Of a stretch of 36,051 nt of DNA, positions 1 to 6,176 are shown piece by piece. This stretch comes from JBOIBN01 sp050739575 (GTDB lineage: Bacteria > Pseudomonadota > Gammaproteobacteria > JAKDMP01): the NCBI GenBank assembly GCA_050739575.1, contig JBOIBN010000022.1, positions 1-36,051 of the forward strand. The letters run 5' to 3'. The notes under the pieces were generated by a model that saw only the letters and a program-made list of their open reading frames with translations, was not told the origin of the DNA and did no database searches. The translations under genes and the position numbers were made by a program. Within the stretch, counting starts at the first letter, position 1, and every line of letters begins with the position of its first letter.

Positions 1-122
1 TTGGTTATGGACCTATAATCACGAGCGGCCCAACATGGGCATCGGCGGGGTGACGCCCATGCAGAAGTTGGCCATGGCGGCCTAAACCCTACTTCTGGCT
101 GCCGCTAATAATGGGGGGATTA
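1..122 (+). mobile_element. Right end of an IS3-family insertion sequence (truncated by window edge)
   Basis: The first 85 bases encode the C-terminus of an IS3-type OrfB transposase. The following sequence up to about 122, ending in a G-rich run and ATTA, looks like the right terminal part of the element. The exact terminus is inferred: it must lie at or before 123, because from there the sequence matches the 3' region of the thioredoxin-domain gene at 6144. The left end and most of the element are outside the window, so no inverted repeats or target duplication can be checked. Confidence 0.6.
2..85 (+). CDS. IS3-family transposase OrfB, C-terminal 27 residues only
   Basis: Frame 2 reads 27 codons and stops at TAA 83-85. 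The peptide contains YNHERPN followed by GGVTPMQKLA, the typical end of the DDE integrase core in IS3-family OrfB proteins (Y-N-x-x-R-P-H/N, then a G-x-TP segment). The 5' part lies outside the window. It is a transposition enzyme fragment and says nothing about host function. The family assignment rests on this short motif only. Confidence 0.6.
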   Translation, partial: WLWTYNHERPNMGIGGVTPMQKLAMAA

Positions 123-303
123 CCGGACGGACAAGGTGAGAGAATCGAACACCGTCCGCGGAGCTAGCGCAGAACGTCTACTAAGCTTACCGAACCAGTG
201 ATCGGGACGGAGCCGGCGGTGCCGCGGCAAAGTTGGCATCGGCGGAGGACTTTCGCCGGATAGCGGTCGAGGACTTCGCCTCAAGCAGTGGGCTGAGTTG
301 GAT
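123..303 (-). pseudogene. Decayed duplicate of the 3' end of the thioredoxin-domain (DUF255) gene
   Basis: Positions 140-303 align almost without gaps with 6154-6317, the last ~140 bases of the DUF255 gene plus bases beyond its stop. About three quarters of positions match by eye. The TAG stop is preserved at 164-166 (intact copy 6177-6179). A shared CCGGACGG lies just outside, at 123-130 and 6144-6151. Read on the minus strand the copy keeps IQL and then drifts, meeting an in-frame TAA, so it is not functional. Together with the intact copy it forms imperfect direct repeats around the accessory genes at 0.3-6.1 kb. Confidence 0.7.
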
Positions 304-311
304 AGGCGTAG

Positions 312-337
312 ATCAATCGAGCCTGCCCCCATTGATT
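312..337. repeat. Short intergenic repeat, copy 1
   Basis: A 26-base imperfect palindrome that begins ATCAAT and ends ATTGATT around a GAGYCTGMCCCC-like core. It matches copy 2 (1753-1778) at 24 of 26 positions. It directly abuts the stop codon of the DUF4386 gene (337-339), so that gene's last codons or stop may come from the repeat insertion. It lies a few bases from the end of the duplicated DUF255 3' fragment, at the left boundary of the accessory island. Confidence 0.6.
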
Positions 338-1065
338 CATGTTGGTTGCGAAAGCCGCATTCCGTGATCGGTCCAAGCGTGCCATTTTTGTGCATTGACG
401 CCGGCAATGAGAAGCCATAGGCAGAGAGTCAATTCTGACAGGCCGGCCGGCACTAACAGCCAAGGGAATCCGGGCGTTTGCAAGTTAAGGAAGTCCATCA
501 AACTATTTGAAATGTAGCAAAAGCCGGCGAGCGTCATAAGTACGCCAAGGAAACGCGGCAGGAAGCGGGACCTAAAAATCAGATAGCCATACAACAGGCA
601 AGTTATGCCGAAAAACATAAAGCTTATATTGAGTGTGGTGTCGTGCAGATCGATAGCAAGTGACGCCCAGGCTTGCAACTGGTGTGTCGGCAACCCGCTC
701 AACGAGCCTTGTCCCTCAAGAAGGCGTATGGCAGCGAAGTAACCCAGGTTACCCAGAGTTTCAATGGCAAGACTCAGCAGGTTGAAAAATACTGCCAGCA
801 GGGTAACGTTCCGCTGCACGGGACGTAATAACAGAAACTCGAACAGCAACTGGGCAAGAGCACAAGCCACCACGATCAACGCGGCTACGATTCCGATACG
901 CCACAAGAGTTCGTGAGACAGTATGTTGTTTGCTGTGACGGCTGCGTTATCCGATACCAGCTTGCCGGGGACATAGCCGTAGGCGAAGCCGCCAAGCACA
1001 ATGACTACCAAATACAGCAGTCCGGCCGCGCGGGCGTAAATCTGGGGAATGCGGGCAGCGTTCAT
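337..1065 (-). CDS. DUF4386 family integral membrane protein
   Basis: A 242-residue, strongly hydrophobic protein with about six predicted membrane segments. It opens with the RIPQIYARAAGLLYLVVIVLG signature typical of DUF4386 proteins (R-x-A-G-x-x-Y-L near the N-terminus) and has the usual family length. The function of the family is unknown; it acts in the cytoplasmic membrane. The ATG at 1065 has a GAGGCG ribosome site about six bases upstream. Its stop codon overlaps the last base of repeat copy 1, so the C-terminal few residues may be altered compared with relatives. It is the first of five minus-strand genes in the accessory island. Confidence 0.75.
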   Translation of the reverse strand: MNAARIPQIYARAAGLLYLVVIVLGGFAYGYVPGKLVSDNAAVTANNILSHELLWRIGIVAALIVVACALAQLLFEFLLLRPVQRNVTLLAVFFNLLSLAIETLGNLGYFAAIRLLEGQGSLSGLPTHQLQAWASLAIDLHDTTLNISFMFFGITCLLYGYLIFRSRFLPRFLGVLMTLAGFCYISNSLMDFLNLQTPGFPWLLVPAGLSELTLCLWLLIAGVNAQKWHAWTDHGMRLSQPT

Positions 1066-1226
1066 GTTATCGCCTCAATTGAGACCGGGAATGGTGGACA
1101 GAGCCCCTTTTTGCAAACTCGGCCGCCGGCTGGCTAATTTACAAGCATGTGATATGTAAGATCGGACGCCAAGTTCCCGTTGGTCGCGCTGGCCATCACC
1201 ATTTGGCCTTCGGAGATCCCATTGCG

Positions 1227-1682
1227 CTACTCCGGCACCATTCCTTTGTCGCGCAACTCTTGTTTTGCATCGGCGGATTTCTTCAGATCGGACAGTCCCA
1301 TCGCATTCAACACACCCGCTGTCTTCGTAAACTGAACGTCGGCGTAGTCAATAATCTGGATGCGGTTGCTCCATGGATCGCGAAAGTCTAAAAAGCGGCC
1401 GGGCAACAGCTCGACTCCCAGTTGATCGAGGCGCGCGCGTACGGCTGCCTTGTCATTGACAACCAAACCGATATGACGATGATCATCGGTGGCTTGCGTG
1501 CGGCCTTCGAACAGGGCGATGAACTGGTCGCCCATGTCGATAAAAGCGCGGCCCTCGCCACGTCCGCGAAGCTTGATGTCGAACAGCTTTCCATAGAATA
1601 CGAGCGCATCCTCGATGTTGCCCACTTCGAGCGCGACATGGTTCACGCCCACGAGACGAGGAGACTCGGCGTTAGACATCAT
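1227..1682 (-). CDS. VOC-superfamily (glyoxalase/bleomycin-resistance/dioxygenase) protein
   Basis: A 151-residue protein with the beta-alpha-beta-beta-beta layout of a two-module vicinal-oxygen-chelate domain. It starts VNHVALEVGNIEDALVFY (first metal-ligand His, then FYxxLF), has H-R-H-I-G-L at the second module, and FRDPWSNRIQIIDY near the end (typical DP-x-G/N-N-x-I-x). Such proteins are metal-dependent lyases, dioxygenases or drug-binding proteins; the substrate cannot be told here. About 35 C-terminal residues extend past the fold. Start chosen at the first of two adjacent ATGs (1682), preceded by GGGGAGG at good spacing. Confidence 0.75.
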   Translation of the reverse strand: MMSNAESPRLVGVNHVALEVGNIEDALVFYGKLFDIKLRGRGEGRAFIDMGDQFIALFEGRTQATDDHRHIGLVVNDKAAVRARLDQLGVELLPGRFLDFRDPWSNRIQIIDYADVQFTKTAGVLNAMGLSDLKKSADAKQELRDKGMVPE

Positions 1683-1752
1683 AATTGGCCTCCCCGCAGC
1701 GGCGGGACTTCAACAAGTTTGATTGTACTCCCGTGCAAAAAATCAGATAGGT

Positions 1753-1778
1753 ATCAATCGAGTCTGACCCCATTGATT
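1753..1778. repeat. Short intergenic repeat, copy 2
   Basis: Same 26-base imperfect palindrome as copy 1, in the same orientation, lying 70 bases upstream of the VOC gene start and downstream of the secreted hypothetical. It separates the DUF4386-VOC pair from the hypothetical-TIR-Shedu group. Confidence 0.6.
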
Positions 1779-1871
1779 CGCACGGATTCGGGATCGGGTC
1801 CTACATCCGACGCGCTTTAATTTGCAGACCAAGTTCCCAAGAGGTTCGTCGCTCTTTGACCAAGCGGATCT

Positions 1872-2621
1872 TCACTGCGTACCGGGCTGCGACTCTACTG
1901 CATGAGCCCACGCCACAATTCCCGATTTCACCGTATCGATATCATCTGAGGCCTGATATTCACGCACCAACTGCAATTCGTACAGGTCGCTACCCTTCAA
2001 AATGAGTGTGAAACCGTTAACCTTGATGTTGTGGTAAGTGCTTCCTGCAACCGTTATGTCGCGCGGGCGAACCGAAACTACGATGAAGGCCCGGGCGTCA
2101 AGTCGCCTTATTAACACCAGAATGGGCTTGAGAACTTTCATTCCAGAAGAATGCTTGCCCTGCACAGGTGCTTGGTTCAAAAGCGCATTAACTCGCTTTT
2201 GATAGCTCGGATTTCCGTTCTTCCAGGTTTTATCTACATTTCTCCACTCGGACTTGCTCTTTGCAAGCATATCGCTGATATCCGTGGCGCTAAACGATTT
2301 TCCTTGAGGTGGCGAATGTCTAATTACTGAGGCAAAGCTGCGGGGAATAGTGAGCGTATGTGTAGCGCCCTGAAGGGTTACGAATTCGCCTGAAACGAAG
2401 CAGCCGTCATATGTACCATATCGTGCCGCAGCGTCCTTGGTTACTTTGAGCATGGGGTTGTTTGGTCCACAAGCCTGCAAACCCTGTGGTGTCGGAATAG
2501 CGAAGCTGTCCGCCCTGGCGGATGCCAAGAAAATGGGCAGGGTGATTGCAAGCAGTAACAGAATTTTTATAGTGGCTATTCGCAAACGGTATTCCAGAGA
2601 CGCTGTGTTAAGCGTTGTCAT
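1872..2621 (-). CDS. Secreted or periplasmic hypothetical protein
   Basis: A 249-residue protein I do not recognise. The N-terminus has a basic stretch, a hydrophobic core (KILLLLAITLPIFLASARA) and a likely signal-peptidase site after SARA near residue 37, so export is expected. The mature part contains two cysteines (near the CGPNN and DGCF segments) that could pair, an early TPQGLQACG stretch, and a C-terminal half rich in beta-forming residues. Start ATG 2621 is preceded by GGTGAAG. It lies in the accessory island between the VOC and TIR genes, on the same strand. No functional claim is justified. Confidence 0.6.
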   Translation of the reverse strand: MTTLNTASLEYRLRIATIKILLLLAITLPIFLASARADSFAIPTPQGLQACGPNNPMLKVTKDAAARYGTYDGCFVSGEFVTLQGATHTLTIPRSFASVIRHSPPQGKSFSATDISDMLAKSKSEWRNVDKTWKNGNPSYQKRVNALLNQAPVQGKHSSGMKVLKPILVLIRRLDARAFIVVSVRPRDITVAGSTYHNIKVNGFTLILKGSDLYELQLVREYQASDDIDTVKSGIVAWAHAVESQPGTQ

Positions 2622-2876
2622 AGATACTTCACCAAGTCAGTGATTTCAAAAGGGCGGGCTGAGAAGAGTGTGAAGATCATGTCTCGCATTGTACGACTTC
2701 GAGCAGGAAATTACCCGGCTTCGGATCCGGCCCTTGCATTTGACGCGCTGTGGATCGCAACGTCAGACCCCATAAGTTGGCCATTGGACCAATGTTACGA
2801 TGCGAGACCCAACCCCGAATCTCTCCGCGAATCCCTTCCGAGACTTGATCCTCGGCCCTCCGCGCGCTTTATTACG

Positions 2877-3725
2877 TTATTTCGCTCTGTTCAGGTAGGA
2901 AAGGGCCTGAAGAATTCCAACAAAAGCTTTACTGATGTTGTTCTTTGGGAATGATAGAAATTCCGTATCACCGAGCATTCCAGAATCTATTTCTGCGCCT
3001 TCTTCCTTTAAAACTAGAATCGGAAGCTTCCGCCCCCTTGCAACTCCTATTTCTTGATGAAGCCACGCAGAATCACCGGAGTCACCGAGCAAAATAACGA
3101 AGATATTTAAGGGCTCAGAAAGTCTTTCAAGAACCTTCTCGGATATTGAGCGCGGCTCAAATCCAAGGCCCGATACAAAATCCAATCCCACAAGCCCCAT
3201 GAATTCCTTTAGTTCAAAAGTCAAGGCCTTACTGTGATCATCAAACCTAAATGACACGAAACAACGCATTACGTTGAGGTTACTTTCCGTGCTCAATTTT
3301 TGCCTTTTTGAGATTTCGTCAACTAGATCATAGACCTTCCACAGCAGGTCACTAATTGCCGGTAAGGAGTAAAACTGCCTGTGGTCCATTCCAGTTGGCT
3401 CAGTTAAATTTAGTGACTCTCTAATTAACCGATGCACCTCACGAGAGGTTGTTTCGCTGAAACCTTCCGTATCAACAAAGAAAATCGAGTCGTGGAACGC
3501 AAATGAGACTATTTGAGCGGTATGATCGCCTTTAAAACTTAGTTTAATTGGGAATTCTTCGGAGTCCAGATCCTTCAAGAACTCTAGAGGGGCTGCTTCT
3601 ATCAGGACACCACCGTATCCTTTATTGATATTTACCTCTGAATATTTAACTATTTTACAAAGCGATTCAAAACAGATCGGGAACCTTGATAGAGTTACCG
3701 ACTTCGCCGAATAAGCTTTTCTCAT
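2877..3725 (-). CDS. TIR-domain protein with an unassigned N-terminal module; probable anti-phage effector
   Basis: 282 residues from ATG 3725 (an upstream TTG at 3746 is less likely). Residues about 152-275 form a TIR-like domain: MRCFVSF strand, a long helix, RSISEKVLERL, the hydrophobic IFVILL strand, then AWLHQEIGVARGRKLPILVL. Glu225 in WLHQEIG sits where bacterial TIR domains carry the catalytic glutamate used for NAD+ hydrolysis. Residues 1-150 are a mixed alpha/beta module that I cannot assign and that may sense the trigger. Base composition is clearly more AT-rich than the flanking chromosome. A DUF4263/Shedu nuclease gene lies 226 bases upstream on the same strand, which supports a defence role. 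NADase activity is inferred from the family, not shown. Confidence 0.65.
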   Translation of the reverse strand: MRKAYSAKSVTLSRFPICFESLCKIVKYSEVNINKGYGGVLIEAAPLEFLKDLDSEEFPIKLSFKGDHTAQIVSFAFHDSIFFVDTEGFSETTSREVHRLIRESLNLTEPTGMDHRQFYSLPAISDLLWKVYDLVDEISKRQKLSTESNLNVMRCFVSFRFDDHSKALTFELKEFMGLVGLDFVSGLGFEPRSISEKVLERLSEPLNIFVILLGDSGDSAWLHQEIGVARGRKLPILVLKEEGAEIDSGMLGDTEFLSFPKNNISKAFVGILQALSYLNRAK

Positions 3726-3951
3726 AGTTGCTTCTCGTCTAGCCAACCCTTGCTAGAAGTCATTAGGGATGGCACATATAATCGAATAATCAACGGATCT
3801 AACGAAATTTTAGCACCGATTGCGGCACCTGCATTCATCCTACTCCTCTAAAGCATGCCTTCTCACACTCCTTGTGACCATGCTCTGTTAGCATCGGCCC
3901 ATCCCCAAAACCGTCGGCCTGAGCCAACCCCCCTCATGCGTTTGCGGTTAA

Positions 3952-4734
3952 TTACGGGCAACGACCGATATTCTGCAATTTCTTTGAAAGGGAGACTCCA
4001 AACCCAAGAGCGGACTGTGAATCGAGAATGTTCTTCCTCAGCGCATCATTGATCCTAAGGTGGGATCGTTCAACCCAAATAAACAAGTTCTGGCCCGCGA
4101 AAACGGGCGACACAATGTCGAAATATTCATTCCGCCTAATACTGACATAAAGCGGGGCTCTGGCATTGAGTGCTTCCACTAGACTGTCATACGATAATAT
4201 TTTAAAGTCGTTAGTTTCCTTCGAACGTATAAGACCCGTCTTTACCTCATTGCCTTCGAATTCATTTCTTCTCCCATGTACGAGGACGTATTTTAAGTGG
4301 CATGGGTTACGTCTCATCGGCACCGGGACGCGTATAGGCGCAATCGTGTTGTCGATAAATGCGTTACGGTTGCTTGGGTTGTCGAACCAAATCCTCCAGC
4401 GCGAGATTTGGTCCAAGGCTTTCAAGAAGTCGACGTGAAGTTCGCCTTTCGCATTCTTGAAATAACGAGATTGTGGCTTCTCAATCTCTACAAATACTAG
4501 GTTCCAGTCACCCGAACTTTTCGACATATAGAAGAAATCAGTAGTATAGTTTCCTCCCAGCGAAAGCTTTCTGACTACAAGATCAAAATGCACCCCGTGG
4601 TTTTGAAGAAATTCCCTAGGAATAAGCTCGGTATTATGCTCCAAGAAATCCTGATATTTCTGTTCGCTCAACTCTTCGTCAAGAAGGTTTAGAAAATCCT
4701 TTCTTAGCAATTCGGCTCTGTTTCCGTCAAGCAT
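3952..4734 (-). CDS. Shedu-type anti-phage nuclease (DUF4263 / SduA-like)
   Basis: 260 residues from ATG 4734 (a GTG one codon earlier is possible; no clear ribosome site). The N-terminal half matches the DUF4263 PD-(D/E)xK nuclease layout: ELIP near residue 37-40, a VRKLSLGG strand, TDFFY with Asp66, FVEIEKP with Glu83 and Glu85-Lys86, and ALDQISRW with the conserved Gln109. In most nucleases of this type the third motif position is Lys, so the E-x-E-K spacing deserves attention, but EIEKP/EIERP variants occur in the family. Shedu is a single-gene defence system acting in the cytoplasm on DNA. The roughly 130-residue C-terminal part is unassigned. Low-GC, within the island next to a TIR gene. 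Confidence 0.75.
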   Translation of the reverse strand: MLDGNRAELLRKDFLNLLDEELSEQKYQDFLEHNTELIPREFLQNHGVHFDLVVRKLSLGGNYTTDFFYMSKSSGDWNLVFVEIEKPQSRYFKNAKGELHVDFLKALDQISRWRIWFDNPSNRNAFIDNTIAPIRVPVPMRRNPCHLKYVLVHGRRNEFEGNEVKTGLIRSKETNDFKILSYDSLVEALNARAPLYVSIRRNEYFDIVSPVFAGQNLFIWVERSHLRINDALRKNILDSQSALGFGVSLSKKLQNIGRCP

Positions 4735-4765
4735 CACATGGCCATTATTAGCTTGAAATCAAAAA

Positions 4766-4783
4766 ATCAATTGAGTCAGACTC
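4766..4783. repeat. Short intergenic repeat, copy 3, left half (split by IS4 element)
   Basis: Joining 4766-4783 to 6076-6082 restores a 25-base copy with three mismatches to copy 2 (ATCAAT at one end, ATTGAT at the other). The last 11 bases, GAGTCAGACTC at 4773-4783, are duplicated at 6065-6075 as the target duplication of the IS4-family element. Confidence 0.65.
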
Positions 4784-6064
4784 ACTGCTGTCCCATAAAC
4801 TTTTCATACTAGGCATAGCTGAGGACTTTGCATTTTGTTTTCGTCCGGCGGATCGTCTCGAAGCAAGGCCATCAGGTCCCGGCGCATGAACAAGTTGAGT
4901 TGCAAGAGGCGAAGCATTTTCTGCAATGACCAACCGAGCTTCGAGCTGAATTTCAAATAGGCCAATAGTAGGCAGCCGCACAAGGCGATCCAGATCTGCG
5001 TCATGACCGCGTTCTTGCTGTTACCGAGAAAGGCTTTGATCTTGAGGTTCTGCTTGAGCCATTTGAAAAACAATTCGACTTGCCAACGCTGTTTGTAAAT
5101 GTCTGCGATCGTTTGCGCGGCCAAGTGGAAGTTGTTGGTGAGAAACTCGTAGTGCCGACCGCTCTCGGGGTCGCGATAGCCGACGCGCCGTAGCGGCGGC
5201 AATCCCAGCTTCTGCGGTTTGATGCCCGTCAAGCGGATGGTCTGGTCGCTGCGCAAGCCGCATGAGCGATCCACCGCGCGGCGGGCCTCGACCCGCCAGC
5301 GAGCATTACGGCGAAGGCGCGTGACAAAGAAAATCCCTTTGGCATTCAATTGCTTGAACCAGCTGTAATCGGTATATCCTTTGTCGAATACCACCACGCT
5401 GCCCTTGCCAAAGTTCAGCGTCCGCCCAATCTCGATGTCGGCCGTCTTGCCTTCGGTGATGGCGGCGAACGCCAGCAGATGCCCGCCGTGATCGAGCCCC
5501 ACATGCAACTTCATCGCGGCCTTGCCCAAGGCGTAGTGCGCCCAGGGGAAAATCCTGAGCGATAAATCGATCAGCGAAGCATCCAGCGAATAGAGTTTGT
5601 TGTGAAAGCGAAAACCATGCCCCGGAGTCAGGTGTTGACAGCGCGCATACAAGCGGGCGAACAAGGCCTCGTAGAGATGATAGGGCTGACGCTCATTTAA
5701 CCGCGCCAGGCTGGAGCGGGCGAGCGGACGTGCTCCCAAGTGATAAAGCCGGCGCTGCTGCGCTTTCATGTTCGCCTCAATATCGCGCAAACTCTGGCGC
5801 CCCGCCATCTGCCCCAGCATCAGCGCCACGAACTGCGACCAGCGGCTGGTCTGACGCAATTTCCGCCCGACATGATGCGCCATCGCCAAGCGCTCAAACT
5901 CATGTCTCGGCACCCGTTTCAGCAATTGCGCGAAAACCGTATTACAACGTATTACAATGGGCCATGGCTTGAATCTCCTTGCCGTTACAGTGTTTGGTGG
6001 TACATCCATTGTAACAACGCAGCGGGATTCAAGCCTTTTTATTCCCTGTTTATGGGACAGCAGT
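4784..6064 (-). mobile_element. Complete IS4-family insertion sequence (1281 bp)
   Basis: The ends are perfect 17-base inverted repeats: ACTGCTGTCCCATAAAC at 4784-4800 and its complement at 6048-6064. The element is flanked by an 11-base direct repeat GAGTCAGACTC at 4773-4783 and 6065-6075, the size expected for IS4-family target duplications. It encodes one intact transposase on the minus strand. Intact ends, target duplication and reading frame point to a recent insertion. The target is a copy of the short repeat also found at 312 and 1753. Confidence 0.9.
4804..6009 (-). CDS. IS4-family DDE transposase
   Basis: 401 residues from ATG 6009, the first ATG in frame inside the element (an upstream open frame runs past the inverted repeat and is ignored). 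It has the DUF4372-like N-terminal part (VFAQLLKRVPRHEFERLA), then the DDE catalytic core: first Asp in YSLDASLIDLS, second in VVVFDKGYTDY, and the YREK signature of IS4 transposases in YKQRWQVELFFKWLK (Tyr, Arg, Glu, Lys), where Glu is the third catalytic residue. The stop lies 3 bases inside the left inverted repeat. It should catalyse cut-and-paste transposition of its own element. Confidence 0.88.
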   Translation of the reverse strand: MDVPPNTVTARRFKPWPIVIRCNTVFAQLLKRVPRHEFERLAMAHHVGRKLRQTSRWSQFVALMLGQMAGRQSLRDIEANMKAQQRRLYHLGARPLARSSLARLNERQPYHLYEALFARLYARCQHLTPGHGFRFHNKLYSLDASLIDLSLRIFPWAHYALGKAAMKLHVGLDHGGHLLAFAAITEGKTADIEIGRTLNFGKGSVVVFDKGYTDYSWFKQLNAKGIFFVTRLRRNARWRVEARRAVDRSCGLRSDQTIRLTGIKPQKLGLPPLRRVGYRDPESGRHYEFLTNNFHLAAQTIADIYKQRWQVELFFKWLKQNLKIKAFLGNSKNAVMTQIWIALCGCLLLAYLKFSSKLGWSLQKMLRLLQLNLFMRRDLMALLRDDPPDENKMQSPQLCLV

Positions 6065-6082
6065 GAGTCAGACTCCATTGAT
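6065..6082. repeat. Short intergenic repeat, copy 3, right half plus target duplication
   Basis: The GAGTCAGACTC target duplicate (6065-6075) followed by CATTGAT completes the interrupted third copy of the repeat. About 60 bases further right begins the intact copy of the sequence duplicated at 123-303, so this repeat copy marks the right boundary of the accessory island just as copy 1 marks the left. Confidence 0.6.
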
Positions 6083-6176
6083 ATGATCGGTGCCTGGATA
6101 TAGGTTGGAATTAAACACCAATAGCAGCCTTTTGGCAAGCGGTCCGGACGGTCGAGAATCGAACACCCCCACATAA

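Noticed and set aside
2640..2954. A 104-codon plus-strand frame in the gap upstream of the secreted hypothetical
   Set aside because: No motif, no convincing ribosome site, and it overlaps the 3' end of the TIR gene.
1066..3951. Integron-type cassette array (same-strand genes with repeats between them)
   Set aside because: No paired RYYYAAC/GTTRRRY core sites were found in the gaps and no integrase is present.
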